Source: JAEUHM01 sp964538625
Lineage (GTDB): Bacteria > Verrucomicrobiota > Verrucomicrobiia > Verrucomicrobiales > Verrucomicrobiaceae
Length of the DNA: 64,000 nt
Reading direction: 5' to 3'
Assembly: GCA_964538625.1 (NCBI GenBank)
Contig: CAZIGH010000023.1
Location: forward strand, 1-64,000
Made by a program: the position numbers and the translations under genes. Positions 8,560-16,485 of the stretch are shown one piece after another. Every line of letters begins with the position of its first letter. Position 1 is the first letter of the stretch. Below the pieces are notes generated by a model. It made no database searches. It saw only the letters and a program-made list of their open reading frames with translations, and was not told the origin of the DNA.

Positions 8560-9846
8560 ATGAAACTCGAAACCCTCTGCCTCCACGGCGGCCACACCCC
8601 AGACGCCGTCACCCACTCACGTGCCGTCCCCGTCTATCGCACCGCCTCCTACGTTTTCAAAAACACCGAGCACGCCGCCAATCTCTTTGCCCTCAAAGAA
8701 CTCGGGAACATCTACACCCGCCTCATGAACCCCACCACCGACGTGCTTGAGAAGCGCGTCGCGCTGCTGGAAGGCGCTCATGAAATGGCCGGCCTCGCCC
8801 TCTCCTCAGGCACCAGCGCCGTCTTTTACTCCATCATCAACCTCGCCCAGGCAGGTGACAACATCGTCTCCGCACGCAACCTCTACGGCGGCACCTACAC
8901 CCAGTTCAACGACATCCTCCCCACACTCGGCATCAACGTCAAGCTCGTGGATTCGACTGACCCCGAGAACTTCCGCAAAGCCATCGACTCCAACACCCGC
9001 GCCCTCTTCTGTGAGTCCGTCTCCAACCCCGCCCTCGAAGTCGCAGACCTTGAGGCCATCAGCGCCATCGCCAGAGAAGCGGGCATTCCCCTCATCGTGG
9101 ACAGCACCTTCTCCACCCCTTACCTCACCCAGCCCCTGGCGCATGGAGCAGACATCGTCGTTCACTCCCTCACCAAGTGGTTCGGCGGTCACGGTGCCGG
9201 CATAGGCGGCATCGTGGTGGACTCCGGACGCTTCAACTGGGCAGCGGGGAAGCACCCCCTCTTCGACAAGCCTGATACCTCCTACCACGGCCTCCGCTGG
9301 GGTCATGACCTGCCCGCACCCCTCGCACCCCTTGCCTACATCCTGCGCATGAGGACCGTTCCCCTCCGCAACCTCGGTGCCTGCATCGCCCCGGACAACT
9401 CCTGGTTCCTCCTTCAAGGCATCGAGACCCTGCCCCTGCGCATGGAGCGCCACTGCGAGAACGCCCTCGCCGTAGCCAAGCACCTCAAGGACCACCAACT
9501 CGTCAACTGGGTCCGCTTCCCCGGCCTGCCAGACGACCCCGAATACGCCCGCAGCCAAAAATACCTCAAGGGCAAGGGCGGCAGCATGGTCGTCTTTGGC
9601 ATCAAAGGTGGCCGCGAAGCAGGTCGCAAGTTCATCGACCATCTCAAGCTCTTCTCCCACCTTGCCAACGTGGGCGACGCCAAGTCACTGGCTATTCACA
9701 GCGCCAGCACCACCCACAGCCAGCTCAATGAGGAACAGCAGAAAGCCGGCGGCATCACCCCGGACCTCGTGCGCCTCAGCATCGGCATTGAGCACATCGA
9801 CGACATCCTCGCCGACCTGGATCAGGCGCTGTCCGCCTCCCAGTAG
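8560..9846 (+). CDS. metY: O-acetylhomoserine sulfhydrylase
   Basis: This is a PLP enzyme that makes homocysteine from O-acetylhomoserine and sulfide, in methionine synthesis. The Cys/Met metabolism PLP family features are clear: MNPTTDVLEKRVALLEG, the phosphate-binding SSGTSA near residue 82, and the Schiff-base lysine in VHSLTKWFGGHG (Lys206). The RWGHDL segment and the length of 428 residues fit MetY (O-acetylhomoserine aminocarboxypropyltransferase) rather than the shorter MetB/MetC. It stands alone on the plus strand. A GC-rich hairpin lies just past its end. The 106-bp upstream gap contains a small hairpin that might be regulatory, but I cannot match it to a riboswitch. Confidence 0.92.
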   Translation: MKLETLCLHGGHTPDAVTHSRAVPVYRTASYVFKNTEHAANLFALKELGNIYTRLMNPTTDVLEKRVALLEGAHEMAGLALSSGTSAVFYSIINLAQAGDNIVSARNLYGGTYTQFNDILPTLGINVKLVDSTDPENFRKAIDSNTRALFCESVSNPALEVADLEAISAIAREAGIPLIVDSTFSTPYLTQPLAHGADIVVHSLTKWFGGHGAGIGGIVVDSGRFNWAAGKHPLFDKPDTSYHGLRWGHDLPAPLAPLAYILRMRTVPLRNLGACIAPDNSWFLLQGIETLPLRMERHCENALAVAKHLKDHQLVNWVRFPGLPDDPEYARSQKYLKGKGGSMVVFGIKGGREAGRKFIDHLKLFSHLANVGDAKSLAIHSASTTHSQLNEEQQKAGGITPDLVRLSIGIEHIDDILADLDQALSASQ

Positions 9847-9868
9847 CCAGCGGCCAACGCCAACTCAA

Positions 9869-9896
9869 GGAGTGGCGGCCCCCAGGCCGCCGCTCC
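9869..9896. terminator. GC-rich hairpin between convergent genes
   Basis: An 11-bp stem (arms 9869-9879 and 9886-9896, one G-T wobble) closes a six-base loop. It lies between the convergent ends of metY and the VOC gene. No T-tract follows, so it may be a bidirectional terminator or mRNA-end-protecting structure rather than a classical intrinsic terminator. Confidence 0.55.
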
Positions 9897-9921
9897 GTCC
9901 ACCCGGCACAGGGTGGTTACC

Positions 9922-10272
9922 TCACGCACCCACATACTGCGTGAGCAGCATCTCATTGCCCTCCGTGTCCTGAAACACCGCCAGCACCACCGGCTCACCC
10001 GGACGCTTGTCCGGCTGGCTCATGATGCGCCCGCCCTGCTCCCGGATGATGCGGCAGGCGGCCACGATGTTGTCCACCTCAAAGCTCAGGTCCGTCGTAT
10101 TGCGTGTACCGTCGCCACCGCCGTGGATGCCTATGATGCTGCCGCCAAACTGCACCTCGCTCCACTGCGGCGTCTTCAGCACGCACTCCATGCCGAAAAC
10201 GTTCTCGTAGAACCCCACTGCCCGGTCCATGCTCCGCGCCAGGATCAGCGTCTTGATCTTCTTCAGCGTCAT
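9922..10272 (-). CDS. VOC family (glyoxalase/bleomycin-resistance) protein
   Basis: This is a small vicinal-oxygen-chelate fold protein of about 116 residues. The pattern RSMDRAVGFYENVFGMEC at the start, TDLSFEVDNI in the middle and VFQDTEGNEMLLTQY at the end is typical of the two beta-alpha-beta-beta-beta modules. Such proteins bind a metal and act as lyases, isomerases or dioxygenases, or sequester small molecules; the substrate is unknown. The start was placed at 10272 because this ATG overlaps the stop codon of the upstream peptidase gene (ATGA). That makes it the distal gene of the peptidase operon. Confidence 0.8.
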   Translation of the reverse strand: MTLKKIKTLILARSMDRAVGFYENVFGMECVLKTPQWSEVQFGGSIIGIHGGGDGTRNTTDLSFEVDNIVAACRIIREQGGRIMSQPDKRPGEPVVLAVFQDTEGNEMLLTQYVGA

Positions 10273-11804
10273 TTCGCACCAGGCGTGAGGCATTTGGCGA
10301 TGAAGGCACTGATGTCCCGGTGCAGCTTCTCGTGATCCGGCTGGTAGGTGTACATCATGTGGCCAGACTCATACTCCGCCACCTCGATCTGGCCGCGCAG
10401 CTCCTCCGGCAGCTCCATGTGCCGAATGCTATGGATGATGTTGTCCGGCGGAGTCACCAGATCCGCCCAGCCCACCGTGCACAGCACCCGCAGATGAGGA
10501 TTGTTCAGCATCGCAGAACTCAGGTCTCGGTTCACCGAGGTGTAGCGATTCCGCTCATGGTTCCAGTTGCCTTGTGGCGAGAGAATCTCATACGGCAGAT
10601 CCTGCTCGTAGCCCAGTTCCTCACGCAGATACGCGTTTATGGTAGCCGCCGCCACGCTGCCCACCACACGCATGAAGGGCTCTATTCCAGGGCGATTACC
10701 AGACTCATCCCCATCCGTCCCCAGCACACGCGCATCGTATGCTCCCAGCACCACACCCTTCTCCCTCAGCAGCATCTCCCGGAAGTAGCCCGCACCGATG
10801 CGCAGCTTCTGCTCCTCCACCTGCTGCTGCGTCAGCCCCGTGAGCCGCGCCAGCTTCTTCGCCACGCCCTCGCGTTCCGCCTTGGGCAGCTCCGCCCCCA
10901 GCAGCAAGGCACGCGCATAGTCCCCAAAGGCAAACTCTCTCGCCTCCTTGATCGCCCGCGCCCGATCCGCCTGCAAGTCCGCCGGCAGCTTCTTGTGATA
11001 GTGCGCCATGGCCGTCATCGCGGACAGGGAGACCTGATAAGGCAAGTCATTTACCGGACCCGGCGTCAGCACATCATAGTCAAACAAGCCAGACACCACG
11101 ATGAGCCCGTTCAGATAAATCCGGTGCCTGCTCTGAAGATGCTCCGCCAGCCCGCCGCCACGAATCCCCCCGTAGCTCTCTCCCGCCACGAACTTCGGCG
11201 AGCGCCAGCGCTTCTCCCGTGTCAGCCACAGTCTCATGAACTCCGCCACCGCCTCGATGTCCTCACGCACCCCCAGGAACTCCGCCGCCTTCCCAGGCTC
11301 CTCAGGCCGGCTGAAACCGGTCATCACCGGATCGATGAACACCAGGTCCGTCACATCCAGAATGGAGTGCGGATTGTTCACCAGCTTCCCCGGCGGCAGC
11401 GGCGGTGTCAGCCCGTCCGGCGGCAAGTCCACCTTCTTCGGGCCGAACGCTCCCAGGTGCAGCCACACGCTGCTGGACCCCGGCCCGCCGTTGAAGCAGA
11501 ACGTCACCGGCCGCTTCTCCGCATCGCCGCCACCCTTCAGCTTGTAGCTTGTGTAGAAGACATTCGCCGAGGGCTTGCCGTCGGGCTTCAGGATGGGCAA
11601 GGTCGCAGCCTTCACCTCGTACTCAAGCGTGCTGCCTCCTATCGTCACCTGCCCATGCGTGACCCCCTTCCTGCGCTCAGGCTTTTTCTTTGGTTTAGCG
11701 GGCGTTTCCGCCGGCGGCTCAGGCTTCTTCTCCGCAGGTGGTGGCACTTCGGCGAGGGCTGCGCTGCTCAGCAGCGGCACGAGGAGGAGAGCGTGGAGTT
11801 TCAT
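10269..11804 (-). CDS. Secreted serine carboxypeptidase (family S10)
   Basis: This is an exported carboxypeptidase of peptidase family S10. A signal peptide (MKLHALLLVPLLSSAALA) precedes a Pro/Lys-rich linker (about residues 20-45). The family motifs follow: FCFNGGPGSSS (substrate and oxyanion region, near residue 105), the nucleophile motif GESYGG (Ser near residue 210) and a late ESGHMMY holding the catalytic histidine. The catalytic aspartate probably lies in VGWADLVTP. The longer possible start overlaps the upstream gene; the ATG at 11804 gives the proper signal peptide. It lies in the moxR-containing leftward operon and probably acts in the periplasm or outside the cell on peptides. Confidence 0.88.
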   Translation of the reverse strand: MKLHALLLVPLLSSAALAEVPPPAEKKPEPPAETPAKPKKKPERRKGVTHGQVTIGGSTLEYEVKAATLPILKPDGKPSANVFYTSYKLKGGGDAEKRPVTFCFNGGPGSSSVWLHLGAFGPKKVDLPPDGLTPPLPPGKLVNNPHSILDVTDLVFIDPVMTGFSRPEEPGKAAEFLGVREDIEAVAEFMRLWLTREKRWRSPKFVAGESYGGIRGGGLAEHLQSRHRIYLNGLIVVSGLFDYDVLTPGPVNDLPYQVSLSAMTAMAHYHKKLPADLQADRARAIKEAREFAFGDYARALLLGAELPKAEREGVAKKLARLTGLTQQQVEEQKLRIGAGYFREMLLREKGVVLGAYDARVLGTDGDESGNRPGIEPFMRVVGSVAAATINAYLREELGYEQDLPYEILSPQGNWNHERNRYTSVNRDLSSAMLNNPHLRVLCTVGWADLVTPPDNIIHSIRHMELPEELRGQIEVAEYESGHMMYTYQPDHEKLHRDISAFIAKCLTPGAK

Positions 11805-11808
11805 GGGG

Positions 11809-13584
11809 TTAGAGTTCGTCAGTGACATACGGACCTACGATGAACGCGGCGTCCTCATTCCACCGGATGCTGTCCAGAGTAGAAATGGCCAACCGGGATG
11901 CCGCTCCGCGCGCCACCTCCGCCATCACGTAGCCGCCCTTCAGCTTCTGCACCTCGGCCAGCGCGTCCTTCAGCAGCGGTCCTGCCAGGGAGGGCAGCTC
12001 GTTTTCACCCCACTTCACCTTCTCAAAAGAGACCGCACTTCTCTCCAGCCCCTTCCTCTCACCCGGTGCCACATCCCCAGCCGTCCACGTAGTCCCACTT
12101 TCATCCACCACCCAAACACGGGCCAGTGGCACCTCTAGGCTGCTCACCACAGAAGGCTTCTCTCCCCCGGAGCGAAAACGCACCTCCCCACGGGAAGCCC
12201 TTACCGTCTGCAACGCATGAGCCTGCACCGAGCGGCTGCGGAACCAGTCTCCACTGCGCTGAGTCCCATCCTCATTCAGCACCATTTGCTCACCGGTGCT
12301 TAGCAGCGGGCTGCCGCCCCGCTTCATCACCAGCTGCGTCATCACCGAAGGCTCCGCCACCGGAAACGCCGCACCCAGCAGCACCCCCGTACGGCAGACC
12401 TGCTCCTGGCGCACCACCATCCGATCCAGCTCCGGCACCATCACCCCCACACTCATTCGCACCCCCTGCCCTCCTGTGCCGTCACTGAGGATCATGATAA
12501 GCAGCAGCGCCACGCTCCCGCCCACAGAAAGCAAAGGCGTGGTCCAGAACAAGCGTTGCCGTCGGCTTGGCCCGGCAAAGACAAACAAGTTCACCGGCCC
12601 CACCAGCACCGCGAACACCACCAGAAACACACCCATGAGCATCATCTGCATCTGCGGCGCTGGCACCAGACGTTTCGCCTTCCATGACGATGATCCAAAG
12701 TCCTTCAGCAGACTGGCCACGCTACGCGCCTCTTGCTGCTCCAGCAGCTCAGACCTCGTGTTCCCCTCTGGCAGCGGCTCCTTCACCACCATAGCCCTCA
12801 CCCCACCCAGTCCCACCTGCGCACGGCCCCCGGTGAACGGCCCCGCAGGCAGCGTTTGCCTCAGCACCTCCTCTGCTTCACCGCCCTCCGGCAGAGCCAC
12901 CACCACCTGCCCCCCCAGTGCCGCCCACTCCAGCACCGCAGTCTTCTGCGGCCCCCTCAGCCCCCTCCACTCCCCTTCCGTCATCCAGTACCCGCTCAGT
13001 CCCGTCAGGCCACGCCAGTCCACAGGCGTGAACTCCACAGACACCTTGGAACCCGGCACACCGTTGGCGGTACGCGCCGTGGCCTGGTCGATCGAGCGGC
13101 TCACCCAGTCAAAGGCCTTCTGCGCGTTCAGTCCCAGCCCCACGTAACTTCCCCCGTAGCGCGGCTCGATCTGGCAGGCGTTCACCTGACCCGCGTTCGG
13201 CAGCGCCACCCGCGGACCCGAGACCGTAAAGTTCAGACTGCGCCAGGACCGACTCCGATCATCCGGCACATAGCTCGCCGCCGCCAGAAACGTCACGCTT
13301 GCAGAGCCACCGCCCGGCACCTCCACCAGCATCATGCTGTTGCTCATCGCTCCGGAGAACAAACCCGTCGTGGCCCCCACGTTCCACATCCCGCGAGCAC
13401 CCGTCTGATTCTCCACCGTCACCAGTACCGGCACGTACCCCAGCGGCGGCTGCGATGCCAGCCAAGGACTCAGGCGCAGCTCCAGCCCACTGCCGTCCGG
13501 CGTGTTCGCCCGAAACGAATGCGGCCCCTGTGCCAGGCACTGGGCACCGGCCACACACCAAAGCACTGTCATCAAGCGCATCAT
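11809..13584 (-). CDS. Large secreted/membrane protein of the MoxR operon
   Basis: The product is a 591-residue protein I cannot name. It has a signal peptide (ending AQCLA). The long N-terminal part has beta-type sequence in which a VLVTVENQTGARG segment looks immunoglobulin-like. Two adjacent hydrophobic helices follow at about residues 310-365, and a C-terminal beta-rich domain comes last. This two-helix layout between extracytoplasmic domains recalls membrane partners encoded next to MoxR ATPases (Bat/aerotolerance-type and DUF58 loci), but no von Willebrand domain is visible. It overlaps the end of the moxR reading frame by four bases and so is likely translationally coupled to it. Confidence 0.65.
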   Translation of the reverse strand: MMRLMTVLWCVAGAQCLAQGPHSFRANTPDGSGLELRLSPWLASQPPLGYVPVLVTVENQTGARGMWNVGATTGLFSGAMSNSMMLVEVPGGGSASVTFLAAASYVPDDRSRSWRSLNFTVSGPRVALPNAGQVNACQIEPRYGGSYVGLGLNAQKAFDWVSRSIDQATARTANGVPGSKVSVEFTPVDWRGLTGLSGYWMTEGEWRGLRGPQKTAVLEWAALGGQVVVALPEGGEAEEVLRQTLPAGPFTGGRAQVGLGGVRAMVVKEPLPEGNTRSELLEQQEARSVASLLKDFGSSSWKAKRLVPAPQMQMMLMGVFLVVFAVLVGPVNLFVFAGPSRRQRLFWTTPLLSVGGSVALLLIMILSDGTGGQGVRMSVGVMVPELDRMVVRQEQVCRTGVLLGAAFPVAEPSVMTQLVMKRGGSPLLSTGEQMVLNEDGTQRSGDWFRSRSVQAHALQTVRASRGEVRFRSGGEKPSVVSSLEVPLARVWVVDESGTTWTAGDVAPGERKGLERSAVSFEKVKWGENELPSLAGPLLKDALAEVQKLKGGYVMAEVARGAASRLAISTLDSIRWNEDAAFIVGPYVTDEL

Positions 13585-14594
13585 ACCTTTGCAGCAGCCA
13601 GCGTCGTCGGCAGGGGTTTCTCTTGCGCAGGCACCCGCTCCAGCAGGCGCATCACCACTGCATCAGGCGTCAGCCCCTCCAGCCGTGGGCCGTAGTCCAG
13701 GATCAGCCGATGCCTCAGCACCGGTGCCGCCAGCGCACGCACATCCTCGTAACTCGCATTCGCACGGCCCTCCATCAGCGCCCTCGCCTTGGCCCCCGAC
13801 GCCAGCGCCAGCGCCGCCCGTGGGCTGGCACCGAACTTCACCCCCCCAGCATGCTCCCCGCCCGGAGTCGTGGCATGCACCAGCCTGGCTATAAATGACG
13901 CCACCACCGGCGGCATGAACACCCGCCTTACCAGCGCCAGCAGACCGCCGAGCGCCACCACATCCATCACCCGCTCCACCTACGCCTCCACCCCCAGCTC
14001 ACGCTGCAGCACGATCTTCTCCAGCGTCTCCGGCCCTGGGCCACGCACATCCAGCTTGAATAGAAACCGGTCCAGCTGCGCCTCCGGCAGCGGATACGTC
14101 CCCTCCAGCTCGATCGGGTTCTGCGTAGCCAACACGAAAAATGGCTCCCGCAGCTCATGCGACTCACCCATCACCGTCACCCGCCGCTCCTGCATCGCTT
14201 CCAGCAGCGCCGACTGCGTCTTGGGAGACGCGCGATTGATCTCATCCGCCAGTACCAGATTCGCAAAGAGTGGCCCGCGCTGAAAGACAAACCGCCTCCC
14301 CTCCGGCGTGTCCTGCAGCATCGGATTGCCCGTGATGTCCCCCGGCAGCAAGTCCGGTGTGAACTGAATGCGCTTGGACTCCAGCCCCAGCGCCCTGCTC
14401 AGCCCCTTCACCAGCTCCGTTTTGCCCAGCCCAGGCAGGCCCTCCAGCAGCAGGTGTCCCCGCGCCAGCAAGCCGTTGATCACCAGATCCACCAACGCCT
14501 CCTGCCCCAAAAGCACCCCACCCAGGCACTCCTTCAATGCTTGAATGGACGATGCGGCGGACTTCAGTTCATGATCATCGGGTTGCGTCATCAC
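13581..14594 (-). pseudogene. MoxR-family AAA+ ATPase interrupted by an in-frame TAG
   Basis: This is a chaperone-like AAA+ ATPase of the MoxR family. The first part (204 codons, 14594-13980) has Walker A (GLPGLGKTE, residues 52-60), Walker B (LVLADEINRA) and the sensor-1 region ATQNPIELEGTYPLPEAQLDRF. It then stops at a TAG at 13982-13980. The same frame continues without interruption for another 132 codons (13979-13581), which encode the expected C-terminal lid domain. One base change (for example CAG to TAG) would explain the break. A GTG directly follows the TAG, so restart is conceivable. Whether this is a real mutation, a suppressed amber or a sequencing error cannot be told here. Confidence 0.85.
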
Positions 14595-14619
14595 ACAAAG
14601 ATAGAAAACATGCGTTGGA

Positions 14620-15933
14620 TCATTTGAAGTAGCGCTTCAGAGTCTCGCGCTCCGAAGGCAGAAGTTCGCTCTGCATCACCACTGCGCCGCCCCCTCCCAC
14701 ACCTGCCGCGCCACCCTGCACCGGCCCGGCAAAGGCACTCTCATCCACCCCATGCCGCTCGTCGCTCGTGCCCACCAGGTCACCCGGAGCCATGCGTTCC
14801 GCATCCAGCATCCCCGCCAGATCCTCACTCCTCTCCGTGCCCAGCCGGGTTTCGTCCCGCTTCACCGTCAGCGCAGCTTCTTTTCCACCACGCCCCGGCC
14901 CATCCCTTCCCTGCCCCTCACCTTCACCCTCCTGGCTCAGGCACCGCGCACACTCCTTGAAGTCGAACTGCGGCGCATTTGCCAGCGCCTCGCGCAGCGC
15001 ATCCGCATTCTGTTTCAGCCGTTCCGCCATCCGCTTCAGCTGCTCCCTGGACATCCCTTGCAGAGCCTCCGCGTCCAGATTTCTCAACTGCTCTGCCAGC
15101 TCACTCCCCGCCTTCATGGCCCCTGAGCGCAGGCCCTCCAGCATCTGCCCTGCCTCCTTGGCCGCCGCAGTCTTGGCCTCGTCCCCCGCCTTCAGGCCCG
15201 CCTCCGCCAGCGCCGCCAGGCTCCCGCGCCCCCGCTCCATCTGCGCCCCCAGCTCCTGCAGCGCCTTGCCCGTCTCATTCCTCAAGTGCTCCGCCGCTTC
15301 CAGTGAAGCATGTTCATACCACTGCTCCTGCGGACGGTGCACCAGCTCCGCTACCCGCTTCTCCACCTCCCCCAGACTCTCAGAGTCCACCGCCTCGGTC
15401 TCACGCAGCCTCTCCACCCACTGCTCCACCTCAGACACGGCTGCCGGCTTCTCGATCAGCCGTGCCTCAGCCTTCGCCCCAGTGGACACGGGAACCCACA
15501 GCGCAGCCAGCAGCACGCCCACACTCAGCGCCACCATGCCCAGCGCACGCCCTGCCCGCCAGCGAACCGGCAGCTGCACCACCGCCGGCACCGCAGGCCA
15601 GGGCACCGCACCCTGCGCCGCCGCACTTAGCGCACTGTGCAGTCCCAGCGCATCTTCCAGCCTCACACGCGCTGTCTCCGGCGACTCAAAAGACCTCCGC
15701 GCACGCAGCCATGCAGCCAGCAGCGTCAGGAGAAACGCCCCAGCCAGCGCCCACGGCAGCCACACCACCCAGGCTGGCCACAGCGTACGCACCCCCAGCA
15801 CCACCACCGCACCCGCCAGACACACCGCCAGAGACAGCCCCGCCCAAGCCTGCAACCACCAACCCACATTCACGCGCCACACCAGCCGCCGCAGCGCGGA
15901 ATCCCAGCTACGTTTCCTGGCAGGTTGGTCCAT
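14620..15933 (-). CDS. Coiled-coil membrane protein upstream of moxR
   Basis: The product is a protein of about 437 residues with two hydrophobic segments near the N-terminus (VGWWLQAWAGLSLAVCLAGA and WVVWLPWALAGAFLLTLLAAW) and a third around residue 140. A long charged helical region (about residues 165-345) is rich in Glu, Lys, Ala and Gln and probably forms coiled coils. The C-terminal 80 residues are Gly/Asp-rich and disordered. The start was set at the ATG at 15933 because the longer frame adds a poorly coded stretch. It is the first gene of the moxR operon and is likely a membrane client or adaptor of that ATPase. I do not recognise a named family. Confidence 0.65.
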   Translation of the reverse strand: MDQPARKRSWDSALRRLVWRVNVGWWLQAWAGLSLAVCLAGAVVVLGVRTLWPAWVVWLPWALAGAFLLTLLAAWLRARRSFESPETARVRLEDALGLHSALSAAAQGAVPWPAVPAVVQLPVRWRAGRALGMVALSVGVLLAALWVPVSTGAKAEARLIEKPAAVSEVEQWVERLRETEAVDSESLGEVEKRVAELVHRPQEQWYEHASLEAAEHLRNETGKALQELGAQMERGRGSLAALAEAGLKAGDEAKTAAAKEAGQMLEGLRSGAMKAGSELAEQLRNLDAEALQGMSREQLKRMAERLKQNADALREALANAPQFDFKECARCLSQEGEGEGQGRDGPGRGGKEAALTVKRDETRLGTERSEDLAGMLDAERMAPGDLVGTSDERHGVDESAFAGPVQGGAAGVGGGGAVVMQSELLPSERETLKRYFK

Positions 15934-16485
15934 TCTCACGCAGATTGTAATCAGAGTTTCGTCCCGGAAAAAGCAAAATGTCGGGTCAGCCCAGCCCCAA
16001 ATCACCCGCCGCACGTCCGCCAGCCGGGCCACCACCAGCAGAAAACCATGGCAGCCCCGTCAGTCATCATCCATAACCCCACCACTGTCCCCGCCGCATG
16101 ACATCACCCTGCACCGCTCCACACTCGCAACCCAACTCCAGGCAGCCCGCCACCCGCGCCGGGACGGCGGTATGGCTGGGCAAGGCAGAAACCCAGCGTG
16201 GACCATGCCCAAAAGCAGCAGCGACATCACAGCAAGGCAGGCCCGCCACAAGCCGCAGCAGCCCACCCGGAAAAAAGAGTGTCCAGACCAGAATGTTCCA
16301 CAAACTCAGGTCGGGAGCCAAAAAGCGCCAAAAACCCCCACCTCCCGACCTGGAAGGTTTCCTGGAAAATCAAGGCTTCCAGCGCACCCCATTTTCGATG
16401 CACAAAATGGAGAAATGTCAAATAGGGGGCTCCCGACCTAACAGCGTGTGGAACGCCTTTCAATTTGACAACGCAGCCCCCATGA
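15934..16485. other. Gene-free flank of the CRISPR array (candidate leader)
   Basis: I see no credible gene in these roughly 550 bases. The part next to the array (about 16300-16485) is richer in A and T than the surrounding genes, as CRISPR leaders often are. It contains the sequence CAGGTCGGGAG at 16307-16317, its exact inverse complement at 16342-16352, and a second inverse copy, GGCTCCCGACCT, at 16428-16439. A separate 7-bp inverted pair (16389-16395 and 16404-16410) lies between them. The repeats next to this flank are uniform, while the only shortened repeat is at the far end. That favours this flank as the leader side. Confidence 0.45.
16307..16439. repeat. Three-copy inverted motif next to the array
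   Basis: The motif AGGTCGGGAGCC (16308-16319) has its perfect inverse complement at 16428-16439, and its first 10-11 bases recur inverted at 16342-16352. The first and second arms can form an 11-bp hairpin with a 24-base loop. The first and third can form a 12-bp pair spanning about 110 bases. Alternative pairing suggests a regulatory or protein-binding role in the candidate leader. Confidence 0.6.

Noticed and set aside
10320..11825. A 501-codon plus-strand frame opposite the S10 peptidase
   Set aside because: It is rich in Arg, His and Gln and lacks any domain; the opposite strand carries a complete peptidase.
16074..16100. Sequence AACCCCACC resembling part of the CRISPR repeat in the left flank
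   Set aside because: Only nine bases match and the rest of the repeat is absent; likely chance.
16307..16439. Transposon terminal inverted repeats around the left flank motif
   Set aside because: There is no transposase and no target-site duplication; the arms are only about 110 bases apart.
14768..16441. A 557-codon frame rich in Ser, Pro and Ala on the plus strand
   Set aside because: It is antisense to the coiled-coil gene; composition is typical of a shadow frame in GC-rich DNA.
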